NCBI GenBank assembly: GCA_018385275.1
Contig: JAHAZM010000002.1
Location: 1 to 41,793 of the forward strand
Length of the DNA: 41,793 bases
Reading direction: 5' to 3'
Origin: Eubacteriales bacterium
Lineage (GTDB): Bacteria > Bacillota > Clostridia > Christensenellales > MB2-83
The stretch's first letter is position 1. Each line of letters begins with the position of its first letter. Of the stretch, positions 30,714 to 38,779 are shown piece after piece. The position numbers were made by a program, and so were the translations under genes. Under the pieces are notes generated by a model. It was not told the origin of the DNA, searched no databases, and saw only the letters and a list, made by a program, of their open reading frames with translations.

Positions 30714-32843
30714 TCAAGCGGGATTGCTTACTTTGACCAGCACCGCGGCGTCGTCGAGGCCGGTGCCGGGGAACAGATCCTTGTCAAGGATCTCGGAGAG
30801 GTGAACGTAACCGGCGGCGTCCGCGACGTTGTCCTCGAGCATCACGAATCCGAGGATGCCCATATACTCGGTGCGGCCGTCCGCCACGTCTTTGATCATG
30901 AGATCAGCGTACTTGCTGTAAGGCTTGACCGTCACGTCGGCGATGTCCTTGAGCGCGATCTCAGCCGAAAGAATGTACGGATCGACCGAGACGATATAAC
31001 GGTCCGCCGTCGTGTCATAGAGCAGATACAGCGGCTTGGCGCCCTCGATCGTCTGGCTGTAGACGTGGAAGAGCGGATCGCCGTCGGCTTTTGCCGTGAG
31101 GATAGCTTTTCCGTCGTCGGTACTGCGGTAGATCGCCGTCGTGCCGGTGGTGGCTTCCTCGTTGCGGACAAAGCCCATGACGACTTTGTCGACCAGCGTC
31201 GGAGCCTTTTGCTTGACGTCAGAAAGTTTGCCCATGACCACGTAATAGCGATAGACGTAGGTGTCGTGCTGCCGGACGGTACGACAGGAAATCGTCTGCA
31301 GTACATAGTAGTCGCGGACCGGATCGCCGGTGTAATAGGCCTGGACCTTGCCGGTATGCTTGCCGTTCTTGCTGGTGGACGTCCCATCGTCATACGTATC
31401 GTCACCGCCGACGAACGCGACGGTGAAGCTGTCCGGATCGTTCATGTCCTGCGTATAGGCGAACCAGCCGTCCATTTCTTTGTACAGGAAAACGGTCTGA
31501 TCGTGCGGATCGACCTTCAGATACCCGCCGTCCTTGGCGACGAAGAAGTCCTTGAAGATCGAATACCGTACGCCGCCCCACGGGAAGTTGAAGAAGCTGA
31601 GGTTGGTTTTGGCGGCATAATTGGACAGTCCGTACGTGATCTCGATGATGCCGTCGCCCTTGTCCGCGATGTCGGTGTAATAAAGCAAATCGGAGCGGCT
31701 CATGTTGATCGTAGGCGTCACGCCGAGGTTCAGCAGAGAAAGCGTCGCGGTCTGCTCGTCCCATTTCTGGGCCAGACGCGGGCTGAAGAAGGTGTCGTCG
31801 GTCATGTGCTTCGGGCCGTAAGCAGTCTCCATATCGCACTGTTTGTACATACCTGCCTGATGGATGAAATGCGTCGCCGGCGTGAAGGAGCGATCGTACA
31901 TCCTCGCATCCGCTACCGAGACGATCTGCCAGACCTCGTCCATCCATTCGGCATGACTGTTCTGCGGCGGGATGATTTCGCCGACCGCGGTTTCCAGCGA
32001 GTAGATCTGTCCGCCCAGACCAACGCGCATCGTCCAGTTCAGCGACGAATCGTTCTTCTGTACGTGCGTGATCTGCGTGTCGAAAACGCTGATCTCGTCG
32101 AGGCCTTTGCACCATTTGGAGTTGTCGAAAGTAAGTTTCGACGCGTCGGTCTCAATCGAGACCGTCCAGTCGGCGCGCTCGCTCCCGGCGTAAGTGCTTG
32201 CCGGCAGGATCCCGAACAGATCGGTAGTCGGACCGACGTTGATCTCGGGATAGACGCGCTCATGGCGAGCCGACATATAGCTGTTGCGTCCATCCACCGG
32301 ATCCTGGCCCTCGCGATAGTAGAGGTTGAAGTCGAAGATGCTCGTCTCCGGCCCTCCCTCATACAGATTGAACTGCAGTTTCTGAGCCGTGAACGGATAG
32401 ATATGGAACTCAAAGGAGTGGATCTCGTCGTTTTTGGCTTGATAGTTGCGGACACAGCCCGGGACGTCGATATACTTGCCGAGCGACTCGTTAAAATACT
32501 GGATCGACCAGCGCTCGCTCTTGGCCATGAAGCGGATCGCGACCGTGTTGAACGTGACCGGTTTGCCCAGGTCGAGGCTCCAATAAGAAACGCCGTCGGT
32601 CGACCAGCAGGACTGCGGGTCGCCGTCGATCGCTTTCTCGGGACCGCAGTTTTCCAGGCTGCGGAAAGCCGTAGCCGTACCGGTGTGGGCCAGATCGGCA
32701 TCCGGTTCCGGCGTCGGTTCCGGCGTAGGCGTGGGCTCGGCCGTCGGAGTCGGGGTCGGGGTCGGAGTCGGCTCGGGCGTGCAGGAAGCAAGCAACGCGG
32801 TAAGACAGGCTACCGCGCAAACGATTATCAAAGTTCTTTTCAT
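30714..32843 (-). CDS. Surface lipoprotein with F5/8 (discoidin-like) domain
   Basis: A 709-residue secreted lipoprotein. It has a signal peptide with lipobox LLASC, then a Pro/Thr/Glu stalk (PTPTPTPTAEPTPTPEP), then an F5/8 type C-like carbohydrate-binding domain (about 50-175: GPEKAIDGDPQSCWST, YWSLDLGKPVTFNTVAIRF). About 500 residues of mostly beta-rich sequence follow that I cannot assign. Trp/Tyr-rich segments (FNFPWGGVRY, EMDGWFAYTQDMNDPDSF) suggest a glycan-active or glycan-binding sandwich. The start is 32843, as AGGAGG is 8 bases upstream; the ATG at 32849 is too close. It faces the PHP gene pair across an operator-rich gap. Confidence 0.8.
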   Translation of the reverse strand: MKRTLIIVCAVACLTALLASCTPEPTPTPTPTPTAEPTPTPEPTPEPDADLAHTGTATAFRSLENCGPEKAIDGDPQSCWSTDGVSYWSLDLGKPVTFNTVAIRFMAKSERWSIQYFNESLGKYIDVPGCVRNYQAKNDEIHSFEFHIYPFTAQKLQFNLYEGGPETSIFDFNLYYREGQDPVDGRNSYMSARHERVYPEINVGPTTDLFGILPASTYAGSERADWTVSIETDASKLTFDNSKWCKGLDEISVFDTQITHVQKNDSSLNWTMRVGLGGQIYSLETAVGEIIPPQNSHAEWMDEVWQIVSVADARMYDRSFTPATHFIHQAGMYKQCDMETAYGPKHMTDDTFFSPRLAQKWDEQTATLSLLNLGVTPTINMSRSDLLYYTDIADKGDGIIEITYGLSNYAAKTNLSFFNFPWGGVRYSIFKDFFVAKDGGYLKVDPHDQTVFLYKEMDGWFAYTQDMNDPDSFTVAFVGGDDTYDDGTSTSKNGKHTGKVQAYYTGDPVRDYYVLQTISCRTVRQHDTYVYRYYVVMGKLSDVKQKAPTLVDKVVMGFVRNEEATTGTTAIYRSTDDGKAILTAKADGDPLFHVYSQTIEGAKPLYLLYDTTADRYIVSVDPYILSAEIALKDIADVTVKPYSKYADLMIKDVADGRTEYMGILGFVMLEDNVADAAGYVHLSEILDKDLFPGTGLDDAAVLVKVSNPA

Positions 32844-32894
32844 ACCCATTTCCTCCTTTACTGATTTAATTCTAAAGAAATCACAAACAGAATT

Positions 32895-32997
32895 AAATGG
32901 ACGAAATTAGCCAGCTATCAGCAAACAATGGATAGAATTAATTTGAATCGAAAGAGCTGTTAATTTCGTCCATTTTCTGTTTGTTTTTGTCCATTTC
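32895..32997. promoter_or_regulatory. Cluster of four operator-like motifs between divergent genes
   Basis: A 15-bp motif AAATGGACGAAATTA occurs at 32895-32909 and, perfectly inverted, at 32961-32975. A near copy AATGGATAGAATTA (two mismatches) lies at 32927-32940, and a partial inverted copy ending TTTTTGTCCATTT at 32984-32996. Spacing is 31 bp between the two plus copies and 21 bp between the two minus copies, close to three and two helical turns. The outer copies abut the weak -35 regions of the lipoprotein and PHP promoters. Confidence 0.65.
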
Positions 32998-33016
32998 TTT
33001 CCCGCGGAAAAAGGGA

Positions 33017-33022
33017 TATAAT
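33017..33022 (+). promoter_or_regulatory. -10 box of the PHP gene pair, with poor -35
   Basis: A consensus TATAAT lies 24 bp before the TTG start of the first PHP gene. The 17-bp position upstream (32994-32999) has no -35 match and instead overlaps the operator copy at 32984-32996, which suggests an activator-dependent promoter. Confidence 0.5.
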
Positions 33023-33045
33023 ACAAATACGGAGGTGAGATTCTT

Positions 33046-33954
33046 TTGATAAGAAGCGATTTTCACATTCACACGCATAACAGCTGCGACTGCACGAAAA
33101 TCGGGCGTTCCATGGAGGAACGGATCGAGGAGCTGAAGGCCGCGGGGATCACGGATTTCGGGTTTTCCGATCACGTGCATACGTTTTACAACTATCCGCG
33201 TGAGATCGCGGCGTCGCGGCGCGAGTTCGACGAAACGCTGGCGCGCCATCCCGAGCTGAAGGGGCATATGCATTTCGGCATCGAGCTCAGCGTCATGTCC
33301 GAATGGGAGATCGACATGATCGAACACGAGCGCATCGCAGAAGACAGCGTGCCGTTCCAGACCTTCACCTACGGCCTGCGGTGGAGCGACGGACCGTTCA
33401 ACGCCACGCCCGGCATGGCGATCAACGATTACATCCGGAAGCAGTACGGCATCGAATACGTCGTGGCCGGCGTGCACTGGGCGCTTTTCTGCTACGGCGA
33501 CGACAAAGCCGTCTGGGACAGCTACCGCCGGCAATACCTGACGGCGATCGCGCATCCGCATACGGACATCCTGGCGCACTGGCTCTGGTGGTGGAACGAG
33601 CCGGCCTACATCAAAGGAACGCAGAATCCGTTCTATGATTTCAAAAAGGTTCCGGAAACGTTCAAGGATGAGATCGCCTGGGCGCTCAAGACCTACGATA
33701 CGGCTTTCGAAGTCCAGCCGTTCTTTTGCGTGCCGCGCTCGTTCCTAGCGCCGGACTTCCACAAAGAATATATGGAGTACGCGGCCAAGCTGCAGGATAT
33801 GGGGATCCGGCTGACGTTCGGCAGCGACGCGCACGGCGCGTATCAAAAACCGGAGGACATCGCCTACGTAGGACGGCAGATGGAGACGGCCGGGATCGAC
33901 ACGAGCAAACTGTACGATTTCTCGGAAAGGAAGCCTTTCTATGCCGAAAAGTGA
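33046..33954 (+). CDS. PHP-domain phosphoesterase, copy 1
   Basis: A 302-residue PHP-fold protein resembling the histidinol-phosphatase/PHP group. Metal-binding motifs are HIHTHNSCD (start), SDHVHTFYN, FGIELSVMSEWE, AGVHW, AHPHTDILAHWLWW and GSDAHGAY, so the trinuclear metal site looks complete. It starts with TTG behind GGAGGTGAG, 6 bases away. It is the first of a tandem pair; residues about 7-91 are almost identical to those of copy 2, while the remainder diverges. No his genes are nearby, so its substrate is not necessarily histidinol phosphate. Confidence 0.85.
   Translation: MIRSDFHIHTHNSCDCTKIGRSMEERIEELKAAGITDFGFSDHVHTFYNYPREIAASRREFDETLARHPELKGHMHFGIELSVMSEWEIDMIEHERIAEDSVPFQTFTYGLRWSDGPFNATPGMAINDYIRKQYGIEYVVAGVHWALFCYGDDKAVWDSYRRQYLTAIAHPHTDILAHWLWWWNEPAYIKGTQNPFYDFKKVPETFKDEIAWALKTYDTAFEVQPFFCVPRSFLAPDFHKEYMEYAAKLQDMGIRLTFGSDAHGAYQKPEDIAYVGRQMETAGIDTSKLYDFSERKPFYAEK
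33140..33245 (+). repeat. Direct repeat, copy 1 (106 bp identical)
   Basis: This segment of the first PHP gene is identical over 106 bp to 34035-34140 in the second; one mismatch later another ~56 bp are identical. The flanking coding sequence is far more diverged. Confidence 0.85.
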
Positions 33955-34825
33955 CTGGCACATCCACACGCACAACAGCTGTGACTGCACGAAAATCGGG
34001 CGTTCCATGGAGGAGCGGATCGAGGAGCTGAAAACCGCGGGGATCACGGATTTCGGGTTTTCCGATCACGTGCATACGTTTTACAACTATCCGCGTGAGA
34101 TCGCGGCGTCGCGGCGCGAGTTCGACGAAACGCTGGCGCGACATCCCGAGCTGAAGGGGCATATGCATTTCGGCATCGAGCTCAGCGTCATGTCCGAGTG
34201 GGAAGTCGACATCATCGAGCACGAGCGCGTGCCGGCGGACAGCCTTCCCTACGGATACACCTACGGTCTGCGCACCGGCGGGCCGAGCGGGACGAGCCCC
34301 ACGATGTGCCTCAACGACGAGATCGTGCAGCGTTACGGCATCGAATACGTCGTGGCGGGCGTGCACTGGGGCCTGTACTGCTATCAGGACGAGAACAGCG
34401 TCTGGGAGGACTATCGCCGGCAATACCTGACGGCGGTGGCCAACCCGCACACGGACGTGCTGGCGCACTGGCTCTGGTGGTGGAACGACGCGCCGAAGGA
34501 TATGCCGAACCTGTTTTACGACTTTGCCAAGGTCCCTCAAACGCTCAAAGACGACCTGGCCGCGGCGCTGAAAATCTATGACACCGCTTTTGAGCTCAAC
34601 TCCGGCGAGATCAATCCGAACAACCCCGCGCACGCGCCGGGTTACGTGCGGGAGTATCTCGCTTACGCCAAGCGTCTGCAGGAATCGGGCGTACGGCTGA
34701 CGTTCGGCAGCGACACGCACGGCGCTTACCGGACGAACGTGACCGAGCGCGTCGACCCGCTGCTGAGGGAGGCCGGCATCGATCCGGACAGCCTGTGGGT
34801 CTTTCCGGCAAAGCCTGAAAAATAA
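33941..34825 (+). CDS. PHP-domain phosphoesterase, copy 2
   Basis: A 294-residue paralogue of the preceding gene, overlapping it by 14 bp. It keeps all PHP metal motifs (HIHTHNSCD, SDHVHTF, FGIELSVMSEWE, AGVHWG, ANPHTDVLAHWLWW, GSDTHGAY). The first third matches copy 1 nearly base for base, but the central loop (RTGGPSGTSPTMCLND against copy 1's RWSDGPFNATPGMAIND) and the C-terminus differ. This suggests different substrates with a conserved active site. Followed by a bidirectional terminator. Confidence 0.85.
   Translation: MPKSDWHIHTHNSCDCTKIGRSMEERIEELKTAGITDFGFSDHVHTFYNYPREIAASRREFDETLARHPELKGHMHFGIELSVMSEWEVDIIEHERVPADSLPYGYTYGLRTGGPSGTSPTMCLNDEIVQRYGIEYVVAGVHWGLYCYQDENSVWEDYRRQYLTAVANPHTDVLAHWLWWWNDAPKDMPNLFYDFAKVPQTLKDDLAAALKIYDTAFELNSGEINPNNPAHAPGYVREYLAYAKRLQESGVRLTFGSDTHGAYRTNVTERVDPLLREAGIDPDSLWVFPAKPEK
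34035..34140 (+). repeat. Direct repeat, copy 2 (106 bp identical)
   Basis: Partner of 33140-33245 at an offset of 895 bp. Confidence 0.85.
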
Positions 34826-34830
34826 AATGG

Positions 34831-34856
34831 AAAAACGCCGCTTGAGCGGCGTTTTT
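34831..34856. terminator. Bidirectional terminator between PHP and kinase genes
   Basis: A stem AAAAACGCCGCT/AGCGGCGTTTTT (34831-34842 with 34845-34856) has A and T runs at the two ends and a very short nominal loop, and lies between convergent genes. Confidence 0.75.
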
Positions 34857-34857
34857 G

Positions 34858-35415
34858 CTATTTCCACAGGACTGTTTCGGCGATACGGTCGGCCACCTGT
34901 CGCGGCGTCAGCGACGCGGTGTCGATCTTGATCGTTTTCATCCGGTCGTACAGGGGCAGCTTGTCCAAGCTGCGCGCGATGACGTCAGGCTCGCGCAGAT
35001 GAGCGTGAATATCCTTTTCAAGCCGGGCGCGGATGACCTCGGGCGGCGCCGTCAGCGTGAAAACGTCGGCGCGGAAACGGAGATCGGAGAGTTGGGCCAG
35101 CAGATAGTCGAGCGTTTCGGCGCGGTGAAGCACCCAGCAAAAGATCACATACTCGTACTGCGGGCAAGACAGGAAATTACGCAGCAGATGCAGGACGTTG
35201 TCCAGTACCATGGCCTGCGTCTGCTCGTTATTGATGAACGGTTTGCTCATCCAGCACCAGTCCCCGTCGAGGAAAACGCAGGGCTTGAGGATGCCGGCCA
35301 GTTCTTCGCTGACCGTGGTTTTCCCCACGCCCATGGCGCCGTTGAGGATCACGAGTTTTTTCTCCGGCATCGACTCGCGCCGCCGTGCCGGAAACAGAGA
35401 CGACAGTTTTTTCAT
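34858..35415 (-). CDS. P-loop nucleotide kinase-like protein
   Basis: A 185-residue AAA/kinase-like protein with Walker A NGAMGVGKTT (about 25-34). A DGDW segment follows that in small-molecule kinases helps bind the acceptor, and LTAPPEVIRARLEKD is a typical lid/LID-like region. It resembles AAA-family ATPases related to gluconate or shikimate kinase folds; the acceptor is unknown. The ATG at 35415 follows GGAGG and overlaps the upstream stop by ATGA, so it is translated with the radical SAM gene. An internal ATG at 35370 has no ribosome site. Confidence 0.82.
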   Translation of the reverse strand: MKKLSSLFPARRRESMPEKKLVILNGAMGVGKTTVSEELAGILKPCVFLDGDWCWMSKPFINNEQTQAMVLDNVLHLLRNFLSCPQYEYVIFCWVLHRAETLDYLLAQLSDLRFRADVFTLTAPPEVIRARLEKDIHAHLREPDVIARSLDKLPLYDRMKTIKIDTASLTPRQVADRIAETVLWK

Positions 35416-36302
35416 TCTTCCTCCACTCCCGTCCGGTCAAAGGGCGGGATATATTCCTCTTGCGCGCTGCTGAGTTCCTGCATAAAGCCGATCCGCAGGC
35501 CGCGCGCGTCCATATACGCCGCGACGCGCTCATACTCGTCGGGCGTGAGGCGTCGGTCCGGTTCGGCACCGGGCATCGGCGTATACTGGCTCATCAGACT
35601 GAACAGCACGCGGCCCGTGCGTCCGAAGGTGTCGACGACCCAGTCGATGACGTCGAAGGTGTTTTCCAGAAAACCGGGCAGGACCAGATGACGGATGACG
35701 GTGCCCCGGAGCAGGATCCCCCGCTCATCGAAAACAGGATCGCCCGTCTGCTCGGCCATGGCCCGGATCGCCGCGGCGGCGACGGTCGGATAATCGGGCG
35801 CGCCGCAGAAACGGGCGGCCAGCGACGCGTCGGCGTATTTCATGTCGGGAAGATATACGTCGACTTTGCCGCGCAGGAGCGCGACCGTCTCGGTCAGTTC
35901 ATAACCGCCGGTATTGTACACGACGGGGCATTTTTTCTCCCAGCGGGAAAGGCTTTCCGCCACGGCGCGGATATAGTGCGTCGGCGTGACGAGGTTGATA
36001 TTATGCGCGCCGAGCGCGGCCAGTTTATCGTAAAGACGGACCAGTCCGTCGACGGTAACGGGGCGGCCGACCGCGGCGCCCGAGCGGGTCGAGATGACCC
36101 GGTTCTGGCAAAAACGGCAGCCGAGATTGCAGCCGCAGAAGAACACGGTCCCGCTGCCGCGCGTACCGCTGAGGCAGGGCTCCTCCCACCTGTGCAGAGC
36201 CGCGCGGGCCACGATCGGCGTCGTGCCCATGCCGCAGACGCCTCTGCCGGTCAGTTCCCCGCGCGCCGCGTCACAGCGGCGCGGGCAATCGTTGCATCCC
36301 AT
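35412..36302 (-). CDS. Radical SAM protein, PflA-like (COG1313 type)
   Basis: A 296-residue radical SAM enzyme. The SAM-cluster motif is CNLGCRFC (Cys58, Cys62, Cys65). The N-terminus has additional cysteines (C3, C6, C10, C23: CNDCPRRC...GVC) as in the 'putative pyruvate formate-lyase activating enzyme' COG1313 family. Later blocks INLVTPTHY, VVYNTGGYE and LPDMKYAD are typical. No glycyl-radical enzyme gene is near, so an activating role is not supported by context. It forms a two-gene minus-strand unit with the kinase. Confidence 0.88.
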   Translation of the reverse strand: MGCNDCPRRCDAARGELTGRGVCGMGTTPIVARAALHRWEEPCLSGTRGSGTVFFCGCNLGCRFCQNRVISTRSGAAVGRPVTVDGLVRLYDKLAALGAHNINLVTPTHYIRAVAESLSRWEKKCPVVYNTGGYELTETVALLRGKVDVYLPDMKYADASLAARFCGAPDYPTVAAAAIRAMAEQTGDPVFDERGILLRGTVIRHLVLPGFLENTFDVIDWVVDTFGRTGRVLFSLMSQYTPMPGAEPDRRLTPDEYERVAAYMDARGLRIGFMQELSSAQEEYIPPFDRTGVEEE

Positions 36303-36331
36303 GCTGCGTTTTTTCGCCTTCTTTCAGCATT

Positions 36332-36360
36332 ATTATAAACAAACGCGGGGCAATTATCAA
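36332..36360 (-). promoter_or_regulatory. Sigma-A promoter of the radical SAM-kinase unit
   Basis: On the minus strand TTGATA (plus 36355-36360), 17-bp spacer, TATAAT (plus 36332-36337). Confidence 0.75.
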
Positions 36361-36370
36361 CCAAATTTTC

Positions 36371-36399
36371 GTGACAACCCGGCCGGATTATGCTATACT
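36371..36399 (+). promoter_or_regulatory. Sigma-A promoter of the traX-like operon
   Basis: GTGACA (36371-36376), 17-bp spacer, TATACT (36394-36399), 27 bp before the ATG at 36426. The -10 overlaps the beginning of the longer frame at 36390, supporting the later start. Confidence 0.65.
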
Positions 36400-36425
36400 G
36401 TTTTTATCTAAAAGGAGGAAAGGGC

Positions 36426-37109
36426 ATGTCCGCCAACGCCATTAAGCTGATCGCCGCGATCCTGATGGCCCTGTCGCATCTCGGCAACGTTTTCGGCGGC
36501 GCTCTGCCGCCGGCGCTGACGCGGACGCTGATCGTCATCGGCCGGCCGGCTTTCCCGATCTTTGCTTATTTTTTAGCCGAAGGTTGGCATCATACCCGTT
36601 CCAAAGAAAAATACCTGCTCCGCTTAGCTGTTTTTGCCGTCCTGTCGCAGCCGTTTTTTTGGTACGGGTTTTTCCGCGGCGAAGGGTTTCTGTCGCACTG
36701 GTCGACGATCGCGACGCTGTTCGTCGCGGCGGCGGTGCTGTATTGCTGGGAAAAAGCCCGCTCCGGCCGGCTCTGGTGGCTGATCCCGTGCGCGGCGGCG
36801 CTGGCCGTCCCGTTTGTCACCACTACCGACTACGGGTTTCTCGGCGCGCTGACGGCGGTGACGCTGTTTTTTATCCGCGATAAAAGGATCCGACTGGCGG
36901 CTCTGGGCCTGTTCTGCTGCGCGATCTATCTGCGCGGCGGTTTCGGGCTTTGGCCTGTCATCTACGCCGGGACCGCGTGCCTGGCGATCCTGCCGCTGAG
37001 CTTTTATAACGGGCAAAAGGGGTTTGCCCTGCCGCGTTATTGGTTTTATATTTTTTATCCGCTTCATATAGCGGTCTATATCGCCGTCCGGGCCGCGCTC
37101 GGACTCTGA
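36426..37109 (+). CDS. TraX-family membrane protein
   Basis: A 227-residue polytopic membrane protein of the TraX family, beginning [20 protein letters not shown] with the later [14 protein letters not shown] and [12 protein letters not shown] segments. The name comes from F-plasmid TraX, which acetylates pilin, but chromosomal copies in Firmicutes occur without conjugation genes, as here, and probably acylate another surface molecule. AAAGGAGG precedes the ATG at 36426. First gene of the right-hand operon. Confidence 0.85.
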   Translation: MSANAIKLIAAILMALSHLGNVFGGALPPALTRTLIVIGRPAFPIFAYFLAEGWHHTRSKEKYLLRLAVFAVLSQPFFWYGFFRGEGFLSHWSTIATLFVAAAVLYCWEKARSGRLWWLIPCAAALAVPFVTTTDYGFLGALTAVTLFFIRDKRIRLAALGLFCCAIYLRGGFGLWPVIYAGTACLAILPLSFYNGQKGFALPRYWFYIFYPLHIAVYIAVRAALGL

Positions 37110-37129
37110 CACGTCGGGAGGAAAAGAGT

Positions 37130-37399
37130 ATGAGAGCCGTTCTCACCGTGATCGGTCACGACAAAGTGGGGATCATCTATCGCGTCAGCGAACTGCTGGC
37201 GAGCTGCAACGTCAATATCGCGGACATCACGCAGACGATCCTGCAGGATTATTTCACGATGATCATGATCGTGGAGACCGACGCCTGCAACTGCTCGTTC
37301 AAGGAACTGCAGGAGAAGCTCGACGCGCTGGGAACGACGCTGGAAATGTCGATCCGCCTGCAGCACGAGGATATTTTCAATTCCATGCACCGCATCTGA
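37130..37399 (+). CDS. ACT-domain protein (UPF0237)
   Basis: An 89-residue single ACT-domain protein ([30 protein letters not shown]..., ending [13 protein letters not shown]). This family is regularly encoded directly before DUF711/PFL-family proteins, as here (8-bp gap). It probably senses a small ligand, such as an amino acid, but none is proven. GGGAGGAAAAG precedes the ATG at 37130. Confidence 0.93.
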   Translation: MRAVLTVIGHDKVGIIYRVSELLASCNVNIADITQTILQDYFTMIMIVETDACNCSFKELQEKLDALGTTLEMSIRLQHEDIFNSMHRI

Positions 37400-37407
37400 G
37401 AGGCCCT

Positions 37408-38766
37408 ATGATCGACATTAACCAAATCACCGAAACCAACCGGATGATCGACGCGCAGCACCTCGACATCCGTACCATCACCCTCGGCGTCAGTCTGCTC
37501 GACTGTGCCGACAGCGACAGCGCCCGCTGCCGGGAACGCATTTACGAAAAGATCGTGACCCGCGCCGAACAACTGGTATCCGTGGGCGAGTCCATCGAAT
37601 CTCAGCTCGGCATCCCGATCGTCAACAAACGGATCGCCGTCACGCCCATCGCGCTGGTCGCGGCGGGCTGCCGTACGGAAGATCTGGTTCCTTTCGCCGA
37701 GACGCTGGAGCGCGCGGCGCAGACCACGGGCGTCAATTTTATCGGCGGATTTTCCGCGCTCGTACCAAAGGGGTTCACGCCGGCCGACCGGGCGCTCATC
37801 GCCTCGATTCCGCAGGCTTTGGCCGCGACGGAGCGCGTCTGCTCCAGCGTGGCCATCGGTTCGACGCGCGCCGGCATCAATATGGACGCGGTGCGCCTCA
37901 TGGGACGGACCGTCAAGGAAGCGGCGCGCTTGACCGCCCACGCCGACGGGATCGGCGCGGCCAAGCTGGTGGCTTTCTGCAACGCCGTGGAGGACAATCC
38001 GTTCATGGCCGGGGCGTTCCTCGGCACCGGGGAAGCCGACTGCGTCGTCAACGTCGGCGTCAGCGGGCCCGGCGTCGTCAAGTGCGCGCTCGAGCAGGTG
38101 CGGGGCGCGGATTTCAACACGGTCAGCGAAACGATCAAAAAAACGGCTTTCAAGATCACGCGGATGGGCGAACTGGTGGCGCGAATGGCGTCGCGGGCGC
38201 TCAACGCCGATTTCGGCATCGTCGATCTGTCGCTCGCGCCCACGCCCGCCGTGGGCGACTCGGTGGGACATATTTTAGAGGAAATGGGCCTCGAGCGCGT
38301 CGGCACGCACGGCACGACGGCGGCGCTGGCGCTGCTCAACGACGCGGTCAAAAAAGGCGGCGTCATGGCCAGCAGCTCCGTCGGCGGACTCAGCGGGGCT
38401 TTTATCCCGGTCAGCGAGGACATCGGCATGATCGAGGCGGCCCGCTGCGGCGCGCTGACGCTTTCCAAGCTGGAAGCGATGACGGCAGTCTGCTCCGTGG
38501 GTCTGGATATGATCGCCGTACCCGGCGACACGCCCGCCTCCACGATCTCGGCCATTATCGCCGACGAGGCGGCTATCGGGCTCATCAATCAGAAGACCAC
38601 GGCCGTACGCCTGATCCCCGTGCCGGGAAAAGGCGTCGGAGAAGAAGCGGAATTCGGCGGCCTGCTGGGGCGCGCTCCCATCATCCCGGTCAGCCGGTAC
38701 GCAAGCGACGATTTCATTGCGCGCGGCGGTCATATCCCCGCGCCGTTAAACAGTTTAAAAAACTAA
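37408..38766 (+). CDS. PFL-family/DUF711 protein (UPF0210)
   Basis: A 452-residue protein of the DUF711/UPF0210 family, distantly related to glycyl-radical-type folds but without demonstrated activity. Typical stretches are [55 protein letters not shown] and [21 protein letters not shown]. The pairing with the upstream ACT protein is conserved in many bacteria, suggesting a joint complex. pepF follows after 13 bp. Confidence 0.92.
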   Translation: MIDINQITETNRMIDAQHLDIRTITLGVSLLDCADSDSARCRERIYEKIVTRAEQLVSVGESIESQLGIPIVNKRIAVTPIALVAAGCRTEDLVPFAETLERAAQTTGVNFIGGFSALVPKGFTPADRALIASIPQALAATERVCSSVAIGSTRAGINMDAVRLMGRTVKEAARLTAHADGIGAAKLVAFCNAVEDNPFMAGAFLGTGEADCVVNVGVSGPGVVKCALEQVRGADFNTVSETIKKTAFKITRMGELVARMASRALNADFGIVDLSLAPTPAVGDSVGHILEEMGLERVGTHGTTAALALLNDAVKKGGVMASSSVGGLSGAFIPVSEDIGMIEAARCGALTLSKLEAMTAVCSVGLDMIAVPGDTPASTISAIIADEAAIGLINQKTTAVRLIPVPGKGVGEEAEFGGLLGRAPIIPVSRYASDDFIARGGHIPAPLNSLKN

Positions 38767-38779
38767 GGAGATTAACAGC

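Noticed and set aside
32683-32800. Short tandem repeats in the lipoprotein and CapA-like genes as mobile or regulatory repeats
   Set aside because: They encode Pro/Thr/Glu stalks typical of surface proteins; the DNA repetition follows from the amino acid repeats.
35412-36302. Radical SAM protein as a true pyruvate formate-lyase activase
   Set aside because: No glycyl-radical enzyme gene is adjacent, and the N-terminal cysteine pattern fits the broader COG1313 group with unproven function.
36426-37109. TraX-family gene as evidence of a conjugative element
   Set aside because: No relaxase, coupling protein or pilus genes are near; chromosomal TraX-family proteins are common in Firmicutes.
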